Shown here piece by piece: positions 1 through 5,313 of a stretch of DNA of 10,088 bases (the stretch's first letter is position 1; each line of letters starts with the position of its first letter). This DNA is from Ruminococcus sp. UBA1828 (GTDB taxonomy: Bacteria; Bacillota; Clostridia; Oscillospirales; Ruminococcaceae), in contig DDJI01000052.1 of assembly GCA_002338885.1 (NCBI GenBank), positions 297-10,384 of the forward strand, read 5' to 3'. Made by a program: the position numbers and the translations under genes. The notes under the pieces were generated by a model. That model made no database searches. It had not been told where the DNA came from and saw only the letters and a program-made list of their open reading frames with translations.

Positions 1-1086
1 GCATGCGCAGGCTGCGGCGAGACTCCTTATGCTAAGCTCATAACTCAGCTCTTCGGCGACAGAATGTACATCGCCAACGCAACAGGATGCTCCTCCATCT
101 GGGGCGGCTCCGCACCGTCAACTCCTTACACCACCAACAAGGCAGGCAAGGGACCGGCTTGGGCTAACTCCCTCTTTGAGGACAACGCAGAGTACGGCTA
201 CGGCATGTTCTTAGCACAGAACACCATCCGCCAGAGAAATATAGCAAGACTTCTCGACATCGAGAAGAATCTTGACAACGCAGAGTACAAGGCTGTCATA
301 GACGAGTATCTTTCAACCGTAGACGACGGCAAGCTCAACAGCGCGGCAACCGACAAGCTCATCGACATCCTTCCCAAGATCGGAACCGACGAGGCTAAGG
401 CAGTTCTTGCAGACAAGGATTACCTCAGAAAGAAGTCCATGTGGGTATTCGGCGGCGACGGATGGGCATACGATATCGGATTCGGCGGACTTGACCACGT
501 CATCGCTCAGAACGAGGATATCAACATCTTCGTATTCGATACCGAGGTTTACTCCAACACCGGAGGACAGGCATCCAAGGCTACACCCGCAGGAGCTATC
601 GCTCAGTTTGCGGCAGCCGGAAAGTCCATAAAGAAGAAGGATCTCGCAGGAATCGCAATGACCTACGGCTATGTATACGTAGCTCACGTTGCAATGGGTG
701 CAGATTACAACCAGTGCATCAAGGCGATTGCAGAGGCTGAGAGCTACCACGGACCTTCACTCATCATCGGTTATGCTCCTTGTATCAACCATGGTATCAA
801 GGGCGGCATGAGCATCGCTCAGACAGAGGAGAAGAAGGCTGTAGAGGCAGGATATTGGCACCTGTACAGATACGATCCGAGACTTGCGGCAGAGGGCAAG
901 AATCCGTTCCAGCTTGATTCTAAGGCGCCTACGGCAAGCTATAAGGACTTCATCATGGGTGAGGTAAGATACAACTCACTCGCAAGGTCCAACCCCGAGA
1001 GAGCCGAGAAGATCTTCGACGGCGCAGTTGAGAACGCTAAGCACAGATACGATTACCTCGTAGAGCTTGCAAAGCGTGAGGACTGA
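1..1086 (+). CDS. nifJ: Pyruvate:ferredoxin (flavodoxin) oxidoreductase, C-terminal part (partial at 5' end)
   Basis: This enzyme oxidatively decarboxylates pyruvate with CoA to acetyl-CoA and CO2, passing electrons to ferredoxin or flavodoxin in the cytoplasm of anaerobes. The frame is open from base 1, so about 361 C-terminal residues remain of a protein usually near 1,180. What is visible is the thiamine-diphosphate domain: GDGWAYDIGFGGLDH (about residues 152-166) and TEVYSNTGGQ. The four cysteines expected for the proximal [4Fe-4S] cluster are C2, C5 (CAGCGETPY), C30 (NATGCSS) and C261 (APCINHG). Their spacings (3, 25 and 231) equal those between Cys812, 815, 840 and 1071 of the Desulfovibrio africanus enzyme as I remember them. 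Codon use (ATC, GGA/GGC, AAC) differs from the ATA-rich genes later in the window, which fits a highly expressed gene. It appears monocistronic at its 3' end, with a strong terminator 26 bases after the stop. Confidence 0.97.
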   Translation, partial: ACAGCGETPYAKLITQLFGDRMYIANATGCSSIWGGSAPSTPYTTNKAGKGPAWANSLFEDNAEYGYGMFLAQNTIRQRNIARLLDIEKNLDNAEYKAVIDEYLSTVDDGKLNSAATDKLIDILPKIGTDEAKAVLADKDYLRKKSMWVFGGDGWAYDIGFGGLDHVIAQNEDINIFVFDTEVYSNTGGQASKATPAGAIAQFAAAGKSIKKKDLAGIAMTYGYVYVAHVAMGADYNQCIKAIAEAESYHGPSLIIGYAPCINHGIKGGMSIAQTEEKKAVEAGYWHLYRYDPRLAAEGKNPFQLDSKAPTASYKDFIMGEVRYNSLARSNPERAEKIFDGAVENAKHRYDYLVELAKRED

Positions 1087-1111
1087 TAAGAAAAAACGCA
1101 GATGTAAAGAT

Positions 1112-1148
1112 AAAGCCCCCGTCCGGCTGAGCCGGACGGGGGCTTTTC
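1112..1148 (+). terminator. Rho-independent terminator of nifJ
   Basis: A perfect 16-bp stem (1112-1127 with 1131-1146) closes on a TGA loop. The stem is GC-rich inside and begins with AAA, so its 3' arm ends in TTT and runs into a short T run. It lies 26 bases past the nifJ stop codon, which is canonical placement. Confidence 0.92.
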
Positions 1149-1198
1149 ATGCCATGCGGGATTTTTCATGCCGCGCGGAATTTTCATGCCGCGGCGAA
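1144..1198. repeat. Three imperfect 18-19-nt tandem repeats after the nifJ terminator
   Basis: Units 1144-1162, 1163-1180 and 1181-1198 each begin TTTTCATGCC and continue with a GC-rich GCGGRA-type end. The first unit overlaps the T tail of the terminator, so the array may have grown by slippage from the terminator end. No coding role is visible; frames through it lack a ribosome binding site. Confidence 0.6.
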
Positions 1199-1250
1199 TG
1201 CGCGCACTATAGCGTGAGATTTGATAGAACAGGTCGGGCGGCATACAAAC

Positions 1251-1275
1251 AAAAAAGCGGAGCGCATGTCTCCGC
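1251..1275 (-). terminator. Rho-independent terminator of the acidic lipoprotein gene
   Basis: Read on the minus strand, the stem GCGGAG (1275-1270) pairs with CTCCGC (1262-1257) around a 7-nt loop and is followed directly by six T (1256-1251). It lies about 75 bases after the lipoprotein stop. The stretch between them carries three copies of TGTCCTGC(A/G)TT (1292-1303, 1305-1316, 1341-1351 on the plus strand). Confidence 0.75.
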
Positions 1276-1350
1276 CTTTGTGGTTCATTTTTGTCCTGCA
1301 TTTATGTCCTGCATTATTTATGCAGCGCATGTATGCACTGTGTCCTGCGT

Positions 1351-1866
1351 TTAGTCGTCAACCTCGAGGTCGTCAATGTCTATGCCGAGTCCGGCAAGAA
1401 ACTCATCGACATTTATCTCTTCCCATCCTAAGTCCGCAACGTCCTCGTCGTCGCCCTCTTCAATCTGGCTGCCGGTCTCGGGCGTCTCAGGTTCTTCAGG
1501 CGCTATAGTCGTCGTCTTTTCTTCCTCGTTGTCAGGCTCTGCGGTGGTCGTCGTCACAGGCTTGTCGTCATCATCCGGAGCATCTGTGCTCTCAGGTGCG
1601 CTCGGCTCGGTGGGAGCTGTAGCGGTTGTGCCGTTTTGTGTATCGTCCGATGACGGTGTGGTCACAGGCTCCTCGCTTCCGCCCTCGGGCGATGTGGTCA
1701 CGTCGGGGGTTTCGCCCTCCGTGGTGATTTCGGCGGCATCCCCGTCCGAAACGGTGGTGTTTGCATCGGAACCGTCAGACGGCTCTTCTTCCGTGCCGCA
1801 TGCGGCAAACATCAAAACGCATGCTGCGCAGCTCAGTGCCAACAATATCGTTAAAAGCTTTTTCAT
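1351..1866 (-). CDS. Putative acidic Thr/Glu/Asp-rich lipoprotein, function unknown
   Basis: A 171-residue protein whose family I do not recognise. Residues 1-22 form a signal peptide (MKKLLTILLALS..., two lysines then a hydrophobic stretch) ending in the lipobox FAAC, so Cys23 is the likely lipidated residue; Cys16 is a less likely alternative. The mature part is low-complexity and strongly acidic, full of TTT, EEE, DDDD and P/S/T segments (about 24-140), like a flexible extracellular linker. It ends in an acidic, partly hydrophobic tail (EEINVDEFLAGLGIDIDDLEVDD) that could be a short helical or protein-binding segment. The gene starts at ATG 1866 with GAAAGG about 11 bases upstream. It is a single gene between the rpsT terminator and its own terminator. 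I infer a surface-tethered protein. Low complexity makes homology-based naming unreliable. The opposite strand is also open over this stretch but is a mirror of the repetitive codons. Confidence 0.8.
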   Translation of the reverse strand: MKKLLTILLALSCAACVLMFAACGTEEEPSDGSDANTTVSDGDAAEITTEGETPDVTTSPEGGSEEPVTTPSSDDTQNGTTATAPTEPSAPESTDAPDDDDKPVTTTTAEPDNEEEKTTTIAPEEPETPETGSQIEEGDDEDVADLGWEEINVDEFLAGLGIDIDDLEVDD

Positions 1867-2044
1867 TATGTATTATCCTTTCGTAAAAACTCGTATTTCG
1901 GTTGACTGCGGATTAAATGAGCTTGTATATAAAGCGGGCGGCGCATGGATCTGCGCGGTTCACCCCTTATGCAAATAATACAATCCCGCAGGGCGTAATA
2001 TTGCACCTCGCGACACAAACCCGCGTTTTTTTACAACAGTTCAG

Positions 2045-2080
2045 ATAAAATAAAACTCCGCCGTGGGTCAGATGGCGGAG
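2045..2080 (-). terminator. Rho-independent terminator of rpsT
   Basis: On the minus strand CTCCGCC (2080-2074) pairs with GGCGGAG (2062-2056) around an 11-nt loop, followed by TTTTATTTTA. It starts 20 bases after the rpsT stop. Confidence 0.88.
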
Positions 2081-2099
2081 ATTTTCGTTTAGCTCGGCA

Positions 2100-2345
2100 T
2101 TAAGCGTTGAGAAGCTTAGCCAACTGAGACTTCTTTCTCGCTGCCTTGTTCTTGTGGATGATTCCCTTGGCGCATGCCTGGTCAACCTTCTTTATAGCAA
2201 GGGTAACCGCCGCTGCCTTGTCCTCACCCTCAGCATTGCTTGCCTTCTTGATGGCAGTCTTTAATGCTGTCTTGGTCATCTTGTTCTGAAGAGTCTTTGC
2301 CTCGATAATTCTTACTCTCTTCTTAGCGGATTTGATATTTGCCAT
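2100..2345 (-). CDS. rpsT: 30S ribosomal protein S20
   Basis: S20 binds 16S rRNA early in assembly of the small ribosomal subunit. The 81-residue product opens with the signature [21 protein letters not shown] and is rich in Lys and Ala throughout, ending [11 protein letters not shown]; the length is normal for the family. The start at 2345 is supported by AAGGAGGTG ending about 7 bases upstream. The gene stands alone with its own SigA promoter and terminator, and is divergent from gpr. The long leader between the promoter and the start codon suggests post-transcriptional control. In E. coli, S20 represses its own translation; whether that applies here is an inference. Confidence 0.98.
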   Translation of the reverse strand: MANIKSAKKRVRIIEAKTLQNKMTKTALKTAIKKASNAEGEDKAAAVTLAIKKVDQACAKGIIHKNKAARKKSQLAKLLNA

Positions 2346-2395
2346 TAAGACACCTCCTTAGTCAATTCATAAAATTCACTTACTTGGATAAGCTA

Positions 2396-2439
2396 ATTGC
2401 ACGACTGAGAAAGTGCAATAAGGTTAATGACTCCTTACT
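2396..2439 (-). promoter_or_regulatory. rpsT 5' leader with two mutually exclusive hairpins
   Basis: In the transcript, AGTAAGG (2439-2433) can pair with CCTTATT (2423-2417), with one G-U pair and a 9-nt loop. Alternatively ATTGCAC (2419-2413) can pair with GTGCAAT (2402-2396), a perfect 7-bp stem with a 10-nt loop. The two stems share bases 2417-2419 and cannot both form fully. The first stem also holds an AAGGAG resembling a second Shine-Dalgarno sequence. A regulatory switch is inference. Confidence 0.4.
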
Positions 2440-2461
2440 TATTCAACAAGCATCGTACTTT

Positions 2462-2490
2462 AATATATCATCTCATTTTAGAAATTGCAA
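2462..2490 (-). promoter_or_regulatory. SigA-type promoter of rpsT
   Basis: On the minus strand TTGCAA (2490-2485), a 17-nt spacer and TATATT (2467-2462) give a good housekeeping promoter. Transcription would start near 2455, leaving a leader of about 110 nt before the rpsT start codon. Confidence 0.75.
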
Positions 2491-2548
2491 TAGCTTTTTA
2501 AAAATTTTTATGTTTTGAATAAATACAAAGGGAGAAAGGACGCTCAAA

Positions 2549-3457
2549 ATGTCATCTGAATATAAAACCAAAGGCTTTTTCATCCCAAACAGCGGGATTA
2601 TGCGCTCCGACCTCATAATAGAGAGCGCGCCGGCTTTTAAAACGGACGGTGCAATCGGGGACGCGGGCGTTCGCGGAGCCACAGTGAGCAAGCGCGAGTG
2701 CGGCTGTTTTGTCGTCACGGACGTATCCCTAAACACCCCGCAGGCGGCAAGCGAGCTTTCAAAGCCGATGGGCAGGTATATAACCCTCGAGCCGAAAACG
2801 CCGCTTGAGCTTGCGCCGTCCGACGTGTCGGGGGCGGCGGCGGTGATAGCCGGCAGCATAGCGCTGCTGGTCGGTGGCGACGCCTCCGAGCGCTGCGCGC
2901 CCGACATAAACGTGCTTGTGGTGGGGCTTGGAAACAGCGCCGTCACGCCGGACAGCTTAGGACCGGCGGCATGCGGGCGGGTGCTTGCCACAAGGCACAT
3001 AAAAGCCAACGCGCCGCACCTTTTTTGCGAGGGGATGACAAGCGTGTGCAGGCTTTCGCCGGGCGTCATGGGGGACACCGGCATAGATGCGCAGCAGATC
3101 ATAAACGCCGTGGCAAAGAGCATAGGCTTTGATTTAATCATAGCGGTGGATGCGCTTGCATGCGCTGACGCCGGACACTTGGGAAAGACGATACAGCTCA
3201 CCGACACAGGCATATCCCCCGGAAGCGGAGTTATGAACGCACGTGCGGAGCTGTCACAAGCCGCGCTCGGCATACCCACCGTGGCAATAGGCGTGCCCAC
3301 CATGGCGGACATAGGCAGCTCAGAGGAGCCGCTCATGGTCACCCCGAAGTCGATATCGGGGCTTATAAAAAGCTCGGCGGAGCTGATAGGAATGGGGATA
3401 AACGCGTATTTGCAGCCCGGGCTGACTGCGTCACAGATAAATCTTTTGCTCGGCTGA
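2549..3457 (+). CDS. gpr: GPR germination (spore) protease, peptidase family A25
   Basis: GPR is made in the forespore as a zymogen and degrades small acid-soluble spore proteins at germination. The 302-residue product carries the family blocks VVGLGNSAVTPDSLGP (about 124-139), TRHI (148-151), SPGVMGDTGID (170-180), IIAVDALACAD (197-207) and TIQLTDTGISPGSGVMN (214-230). Asp135 and Asp201 lie where the catalytic aspartates of the Bacillus enzyme (Asp127 and Asp193) are expected. The N-terminal RSDLIIES matches the region where the propeptide is removed. It is shorter at the C-terminus than the Bacillus protein (about 370), as in other Clostridia. The start at 2549 follows a GGGAGAAAGG ribosome binding site. 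I could not identify a convincing forespore (SigF/SigG) promoter upstream. Its presence marks the organism as a spore-former. Confidence 0.96.
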   Translation: MSSEYKTKGFFIPNSGIMRSDLIIESAPAFKTDGAIGDAGVRGATVSKRECGCFVVTDVSLNTPQAASELSKPMGRYITLEPKTPLELAPSDVSGAAAVIAGSIALLVGGDASERCAPDINVLVVGLGNSAVTPDSLGPAACGRVLATRHIKANAPHLFCEGMTSVCRLSPGVMGDTGIDAQQIINAVAKSIGFDLIIAVDALACADAGHLGKTIQLTDTGISPGSGVMNARAELSQAALGIPTVAIGVPTMADIGSSEEPLMVTPKSISGLIKSSAELIGMGINAYLQPGLTASQINLLLG

Positions 3458-3472
3458 GCATACGCGCCGAGC
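3448..3472 (+). other. Hairpin over the gpr stop codon
   Basis: GCTCGGC (3448-3454) pairs perfectly with GCCGAGC (3466-3472); the loop contains the TGA stop. No T tract follows, so it is at best a weak terminator or mRNA-end stabiliser. Confidence 0.35.
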
Positions 3473-3531
3473 GCACGCGTTGATTCAAATAAATACCTCG
3501 GTCAAATTTTAAAAAATTATATAATAAGCTA

Positions 3532-3560
3532 TTGACAAACGCAAAGCAAGAGGATACACT
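3532..3560 (+). promoter_or_regulatory. SigA-type promoter of acpP
   Basis: A perfect TTGACA (3532-3537), a 17-nt spacer and TACACT (3555-3560) give a near-consensus housekeeping promoter. An AT-rich stretch lies just upstream (3506-3530). The predicted transcript starts near 3567, about 30 nt before the acpP start codon. Confidence 0.85.
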
Positions 3561-3596
3561 ATATGTGACGTAAAGTTCAGACAGGAGGTTAGGAAA

Positions 3597-3824
3597 TTGA
3601 CTTACGAGAAGGTTAGAAAGATAATCGCCGAGAATCTTGAGATCGACGAGAATACGATAACTCCCGAGTCGGTGATAACCGATGATCTGGGCGCGGATTC
3701 GCTTGATGTTGTGGATCTTGTAATGTCGTTTGAGGACGAGTTCGGTGTTGAGATTCCGGATGAGGCTGTTGAGACGATAAGAACCGTCGGCGACATCGTA
3801 AAGTACATCGAGGACAATCAGTAA
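3597..3824 (+). CDS. acpP: Acyl carrier protein, TTG start
   Basis: ACP carries growing acyl chains on a 4'-phosphopantetheine arm during type II fatty-acid synthesis in the cytoplasm. The 75-residue acidic protein has the attachment motif [10 protein letters not shown], with Ser35 as the modified residue, followed by the conserved helix II/III region [28 protein letters not shown]. Length and charge are typical. The start is TTG at 3597: the next in-frame Met is inside the conserved core, and AGGAGG (3583-3588) lies 8 bases upstream. The gene follows gpr but has its own strong promoter. Downstream there is neither a fab gene nor rnc, the more common neighbours. No clear terminator follows directly; the transcript would run into the minisatellite. 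Confidence 0.95.
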   Translation: MTYEKVRKIIAENLEIDENTITPESVITDDLGADSLDVVDLVMSFEDEFGVEIPDEAVETIRTVGDIVKYIEDNQ

Positions 3825-3860
3825 AACCCGCCGCATATTCTGAGAGTAATGCGTCCGCAG

Positions 3861-3970
3861 GCGCAGCACATCCACAGGTGTGCAACACATCCGCAGGTAC
3901 AGCACATCCGCAGGTGTGCAGCACATCCGGTTGGTGTGCAACACATCTGCGATATGCACACATCTGCGAT
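3861..3970. repeat. Minisatellite: six imperfect 17-20-nt tandem units
   Basis: The units are roughly GTGCARCACATCYGCAGGT: 3861-3879, 3880-3898, 3899-3915, 3916-3935, 3936-3953 and 3954-3970. A partial unit lies before them (near 3851-3860) and a degenerate, partly inverted one after (3971-3990). The later units drift from CCGCAGGT to CTGCGAT. Unit lengths vary and are not multiples of three, arguing against coding. On the minus strand the repeats make Cys-rich repeated peptides in several frames, none with a ribosome binding site. This sits in the 3' region of acpP; the rest of 3825-4160 holds only the hairpin at 4072-4113. Confidence 0.85.
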
Positions 3971-4071
3971 GTGAGCTGCATGTGGTGCTGAATTACAGAT
4001 GCCGGCGTATAAGCTGTGCTCTGCACCGCAAATCATTTAATTTTGCCGGAACAATCTTGTCAAGTCTATAT

Positions 4072-4113
4072 GTTTTCCCCCACGTTACCCTGACCGGTAG
4101 TGTGGGGGAAAAC
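4072..4113. other. Long hairpin with perfect 12-bp stem in the acpP-nudix gap
   Basis: GTTTTCCCCCAC (4072-4083) pairs with GTGGGGGAAAAC (4102-4113), and the 18-nt interior contains a further TACC/GGTA pairing (4086-4089 with 4096-4099). The layout is T run, C run, loop, G run, A run, the reverse of an intrinsic terminator. A short TTTAT follows on the plus strand, so termination of acpP read-through is possible but not typical. A repeat-type element or protein-binding palindrome is an alternative. Confidence 0.55.
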
Positions 4114-4163
4114 TTTATGCGCATTCATGCGGCGGCGATTTGCATGAGGAAAGGTTTTTCAGG

Positions 4164-4192
4164 TTGCAACCCGGGATGTAATGTGATATAAT
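4164..4192 (+). promoter_or_regulatory. SigA-type promoter of the Ap4A-hydrolase-like Nudix gene
   Basis: TTGCAA (4164-4169), a 17-nt spacer and a perfect TATAAT (4187-4192) preceded by TG at the extended -10 position. The -35 lies inside a perfect 10-bp palindrome, GGTTGCAACC (4162-4171), which could be an operator half-site or chance. Transcription would start near 4199, with a leader of about 70 nt. Confidence 0.82.
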
Positions 4193-4269
4193 TATTTTGA
4201 TTTTACAACATCGCGCCGGCAGAATGTAAAAAGCAGCTATGCATATGCGGGCGCAGAAGGGATTAAAAA

Positions 4270-4683
4270 ATGCTCCATGAAAAGTCATGCGGGGCGATTG
4301 TCTACCGCAAGTTTCATGGCAATACCGAGATACTGCTGATAAAGCATGTAAACAGCGGGCACTGGTCATTTCCCAAGGGGCATGTCGAGTCGGGCGAAAC
4401 CGAGGTTGAGACGGCTTTAAGGGAGATAAAGGAGGAGACGGGCATAGACGTCATAATAGATTCGACGTTTCGGGAGATAGTCTCCTACTGTCCCAAGAAG
4501 GGCACGCAAAAGATAGTGGTGTACTTCCTCGCCAAGGCGAAAAACTCCGACTATATCCCCCAGCGAGAGGAAATCGCAGATATCAAGTGGGTGGAGATAG
4601 ACAGAGCGCAGTCGGTGTTGTCCTATGAAAACGACAAAAGCATTGTGGCAAAAGCGCGAACAATCATCGCACAGCATGCATGA
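4270..4683 (+). CDS. Nudix hydrolase, Ap4A-hydrolase/MutT-like
   Basis: Nudix enzymes cleave nucleoside diphosphates linked to another group, using divalent metal. The 137-residue protein is essentially one Nudix fold. The box GX5EX7REUXEEXGU is complete: G37, E43, R51-E52, E55-E56, G58. The preceding strand HWSFPKGHVESGE and the start MLHEKSCGAIVYR resemble bacterial bis(5'-nucleosyl)-tetraphosphatases (Ap4A hydrolases), which remove alarmone-like dinucleotides; other MutT-like substrates cannot be excluded. The start at 4270 is supported by AGAAGGGA about 7 bases upstream. It is a single gene with its own strong promoter and a shared bidirectional terminator. A second, different Nudix protein lies at 7343-7927. 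Confidence 0.92.
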   Translation: MLHEKSCGAIVYRKFHGNTEILLIKHVNSGHWSFPKGHVESGETEVETALREIKEETGIDVIIDSTFREIVSYCPKKGTQKIVVYFLAKAKNSDYIPQREEIADIKWVEIDRAQSVLSYENDKSIVAKARTIIAQHA

Positions 4684-4720
4684 CGCCGCCGCACAACCGC
4701 GGCGCCATAGACAAGCTGAC

Positions 4721-4757
4721 AAAAACGCCGGTCAAACCAAGACCGGCGCTTTGTTTT
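4721..4757. terminator. Bidirectional terminator between the Nudix gene and spoVG
   Basis: CGCCGGTC (4726-4733) pairs perfectly with GACCGGCG (4741-4748) around a 7-nt loop. On the plus strand it is followed by CTTTGTTTTT; on the minus strand by TTTTTG. It therefore serves both convergent genes, 42 bases after the Nudix stop and about 90 after the spoVG stop. Confidence 0.88.
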
Positions 4758-4836
4758 TATGGGTTATTTTTATGCCGGGCGCATGCTTGTGTATGGATGT
4801 GCAGCCGTGCCCTGCCTGATGCCTTTTGCACACCCG

Positions 4837-5151
4837 CTAAGCGTGCATTTGCGCGTTTTGCTGAGGGGCTTGACGGTTCTCCTCGTCCTGCACGTGCAAA
4901 AGCGCCTCGCGGTATGCGCTCAGCACGCACTCCTCAAGCTCCTCGCGCATTTTTGGAGTTATCGGGTGAACTATGTCCTTGAATGCGCCGTGCTCGTCAC
5001 GCCTCGACGGCATGGCTACAAACAGCCTGCTGCTCCCCTCCACCACTTTTATGTCGTGAACGGCAAACTCGTTGTCAAACGTAACGCTCACCACGCCCTT
5101 GAGCCTTCCCTCGGGGAGGAGCTTTCGCACCTTGATGCCTGTAATGGTCAT
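4837..5151 (-). CDS. spoVG: SpoVG family regulator (septation protein / RNA- and DNA-binding protein)
   Basis: SpoVG is a small conserved Firmicute protein, named for a role in spore cortex and septation, that binds nucleic acids in several species. The 104-residue product has the family core MTITGIKVRKL...GRLKGVVSVTFDNEFAVHDIKVVEG (1-39), FVAMPSRR (44-51) and FKDIVHPITPKMREELEECVLSAYREAL (57-84). A Gln/Asn-rich tail of about 20 residues follows, which varies among homologues. The start at 5151 follows AGAAAGGA about 9 bases upstream. Unlike Bacillus subtilis, where spoVG lies between yabJ and glmU, here it is divergent from murC. A SigA-type promoter is visible; I could not find a good SigH promoter, although spoVG is SigH-controlled in B. 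subtilis. Confidence 0.96.
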   Translation of the reverse strand: MTITGIKVRKLLPEGRLKGVVSVTFDNEFAVHDIKVVEGSSRLFVAMPSRRDEHGAFKDIVHPITPKMREELEECVLSAYREALLHVQDEENRQAPQQNAQMHA

Positions 5152-5202
5152 ATGATTTTGTCCTTTCTATATTTATGCAGATATTTTTGGCGCGGCAAAG
5201 AA

Positions 5203-5231
5203 AATTTATTCACAGGGGTTTATTTTCGCAA
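5203..5231 (-). promoter_or_regulatory. Probable SigA-type promoter of spoVG
   Basis: On the minus strand TTGCGA (5231-5226), a 17-nt spacer and TAAATT (5208-5203). Transcription would start near 5196, about 45 nt before the start codon. A GTGAAT inside the spacer vaguely resembles a SigH -10, but no matching -35 is visible. Confidence 0.6.
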
Positions 5232-5247
5232 AAGTTTATAATATACT
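5219..5247 (+). promoter_or_regulatory. Possible promoter of the murC-lexA cluster
   Basis: A good -10 (TATAAT at 5237-5242 or TATACT at 5242-5247) lies in an AT-rich stretch, but the -35 is weak (TTTATT at 5219-5224, 17 nt before TATACT). It overlaps the divergent spoVG promoter. A start near 5254 puts the LexA box about 11 nt downstream, where bound LexA would block initiation. Confidence 0.45.
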
Positions 5248-5264
5248 GTTTTTAAGAAGATTCG

Positions 5265-5278
5265 CGGACGTATGTTCG
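5265..5278. promoter_or_regulatory. Putative LexA (SOS) box upstream of murC-lexA
   Basis: CGGACGTATGTTCG matches the Gram-positive LexA/DinR core GAAC-N4-GTTC at 7 of 8 positions (GGAC instead of GAAC), with CG flanks on both sides. It sits between the probable -10 and the murC ribosome binding site, with lexA itself second in the cluster, fitting autoregulation. Confidence 0.65.
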
Positions 5279-5313
5279 CATTTGTGCATGAAACGCAGGA
5301 AGGGACGGCTTAC

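Noticed and set aside
1376..1978. A 200-residue plus-strand frame antisense to the lipoprotein gene (Ser/Val-rich).
   Set aside because: It mirrors the repetitive acidic codons, lacks a ribosome binding site, and the minus strand has a clear lipoprotein signal, ribosome binding site and terminator.
2007..2032. A plus-strand terminator (CGCG...CGCG followed by seven T) between the lipoprotein gene and rpsT.
   Set aside because: The stem has only 4 bp and no plus-strand gene ends there.
1867..2044. A promoter for the lipoprotein gene.
   Set aside because: TATTAT- and TATATA-like -10 candidates exist on the minus strand, but none has a credible -35 at 16-18 nt.
2486..2548. A SigG/SigF promoter for gpr.
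   Set aside because: Only loose partial matches (for example GCAATA or GAATA with poor -10 partners) were found; not enough to call.
2473..3342. A 289-residue minus-strand frame opposite gpr.
   Set aside because: gpr is unmistakable on the plus strand; the antisense frame reflects codon composition and resembles no family.
3480..3531. A FapR- or FabT-type fatty-acid operator upstream of acpP (TTGATTCAA, repeated TCAAAT).
   Set aside because: Spacing and sequence do not match the known operators; likely AT-rich upstream DNA.
3861..3970. The array after acpP as a CRISPR.
   Set aside because: The units are directly adjacent, imperfect and 17-20 nt long, with no unique spacers and no cas genes.
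3363..4036. Minus-strand reading frames through the acpP region and minisatellite giving repeated Cys-rich peptides such as MCCTPADVL.
   Set aside because: They run antisense to acpP, appear in several frames at once because of the repeats, and have no ribosome binding site or promoter.
5272..5313. Upstream ATG as the murC start.
   Set aside because: No ribosome binding site precedes it, it overlaps the LexA box, and the 14 extra residues do not fit the family; ATG 5314 has a strong ribosome binding site.
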